A stretch of 64,000 bases of DNA. Origin: Streptomyces gossypii (GTDB lineage: Bacteria > Actinomycetota > Actinomycetes > Streptomycetales > Streptomycetaceae). The translations under genes and the position numbers were made by a program. Numbering within the stretch: the first letter of the stretch is position 1; every line of letters starts with the position of its first letter. The notes under the pieces were generated by a model. That model was not told where the DNA came from. It saw only the letters and a list, made by a program, of their open reading frames with translations, and searched no databases. Positions 63,711 to 64,000 of the stretch are shown here, piece by piece. The stretch lies in contig NZ_JAJAGO010000010.1 of the NCBI RefSeq assembly GCF_025165795.1, positions 124,001 to 188,000 on the forward strand, read 5' to 3'.

Positions 63711-63776
63711 CGTACGCTGCGCGCGGCGCCCCGCCCGTACGCTGCGCGCGGCGCCCCGCCCGTACGCTGCGCGCGG
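63711..63776. repeat. 25-bp tandem repeat
   Basis: Two perfect copies of a 25-bp unit (63711-63735, 63736-63760; unit starts CGTACGCTGCGCGCGGCGCC) are followed by a 16-bp partial copy. A diverged copy may precede them (CGTACGCCGCCGCGCCGCG). The array lies between two convergent genes and, being rich in GCGCGC, could form a terminator-like structure. Confidence 0.85.
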
Positions 63777-63808
63777 CCGTGCGGGGCACCCGTCGGCGCG
63801 GACAGGCC

Positions 63809-64000
63809 CTACTTCCGGGCCCCTCGCAGGGTCCCGGCCAGGCTGGTGAAGCTGTCGGCCCCGTGCCCGGCCGCCACGCCGCGCCGGAAGATCTCCAGCA
63901 CGGCTTCGGGCAGTGCGGCGTCGATGCCCGCGTCCTTCGTCGTGTGCACGATGTGGTCGACGCTCGCCACGCCCATGGCCAGCCGGTCCACGTCCCCCGG
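63809..64000 (-). CDS. C-terminal part of a 6-phosphogluconate dehydrogenase-like NAD(P)-binding oxidoreductase
   Basis: The frame runs off the right edge; 63 residues are visible. VDRLAMGVASVDHIVHTTKDAGID and AVLEIFRRGVAAGHGADSFTSLAGTL form the helical C-terminal domain of NADPH-dependent imine reductase or beta-hydroxyacid dehydrogenase-like proteins, where AAGHGxDSFxSL is a usual ending. The Rossmann domain is outside the window. Family assignment rests on this tail alone. Confidence 0.65.
   Translation of the reverse strand, partial: PGDVDRLAMGVASVDHIVHTTKDAGIDAALPEAVLEIFRRGVAAGHGADSFTSLAGTLRGARK

Overview
The window is a piece of high-GC actinobacterial chromosome, almost certainly from a Streptomyces. 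Supporting points are the strong G/C bias at third codon positions, frequent GTG starts, 4-bp ATGA/GTGA gene overlaps, a WhiJ-type XRE/DUF397 cassette, DUF6230/DUF6114 genes, and two blocks whose order matches what I remember of Streptomyces chromosomes: pyk-ackA-pta opposite pfkA, and glgB-maltokinase-treS-glgE opposite glgP. The genes are chromosomal housekeeping and accessory genes. I see no phage, conjugative element, CRISPR array, rRNA or biosynthetic gene cluster.

Layout. 1-1.9 kb: end of an unknown gene, a TetR repressor with a clear palindromic operator, and a thioredoxin-TPR protein. 1.9-5.3 kb: a 600-bp leader with several palindromes, then an envelope operon (DUF6230, DUF6114 and a Lys/Ala/Glu- and Glu/Pro-repeat protein). 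5.4-12 kb: central carbon genes, with pyruvate kinase, acetate kinase and phosphotransacetylase on the minus strand and phosphofructokinase diverging on the plus strand. 12-16.3 kb: an accessory island with XRE/DUF397, a DUF7848-like gene, small orphans, an ECF sigma factor with a SnoaL-like tail, and a flavodoxin-like protein. 16.3-19.4 kb: a carbohydrate ABC importer without its own ATPase. 19.7-23.8 kb: a CitA/CitB-type two-component pair diverging from a DctA-type carboxylate symporter, with a tandem 9-bp repeat between them. 24.7-27.7 kb: a three-gene overlapping operon of unknown function whose two upstream products share a Gly-rich sequence motif. 27.8-39.4 kb: the GlgE alpha-glucan pathway. 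Trehalose is isomerised to maltose (TreS), phosphorylated (maltokinase), polymerised (GlgE) and branched (GlgB), and GlgP degrades the polymer. 39.5-43.4 kb: two tandem paralogous M4 metalloproteases. 43.6-47.4 kb: a heterodimeric ABC exporter. 47.5-51.1 kb: an MFS transporter and the debranching enzyme GlgX. 51.4-64 kb: a lipoprotein L,D-transpeptidase, CopD-like protein, enoyl-CoA hydratase, HATPase regulator, initiator tRNA, methyltransferase, SDR, a decayed regulator fragment, DoxX, glutamine amidotransferase, hydrolase, acetyltransferases and a fused SDR-DUF2867 protein.

Non-coding structure is rich. There is a family of palindromic intergenic elements (about 10.65, 19.5, 24.6 kb) and an end-related one at 58.8 kb. 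Two of these abut genes so that the element terminus supplies the stop codon. There are also short tandem repeats between genes, several strong hairpins between convergent genes, and candidate operators. No single new system is proven. The best candidates for follow-up are the 24.7-27.7 kb operon, the palindromic elements at gene ends, and the operator-like repeats before DUF6230 and dctA.
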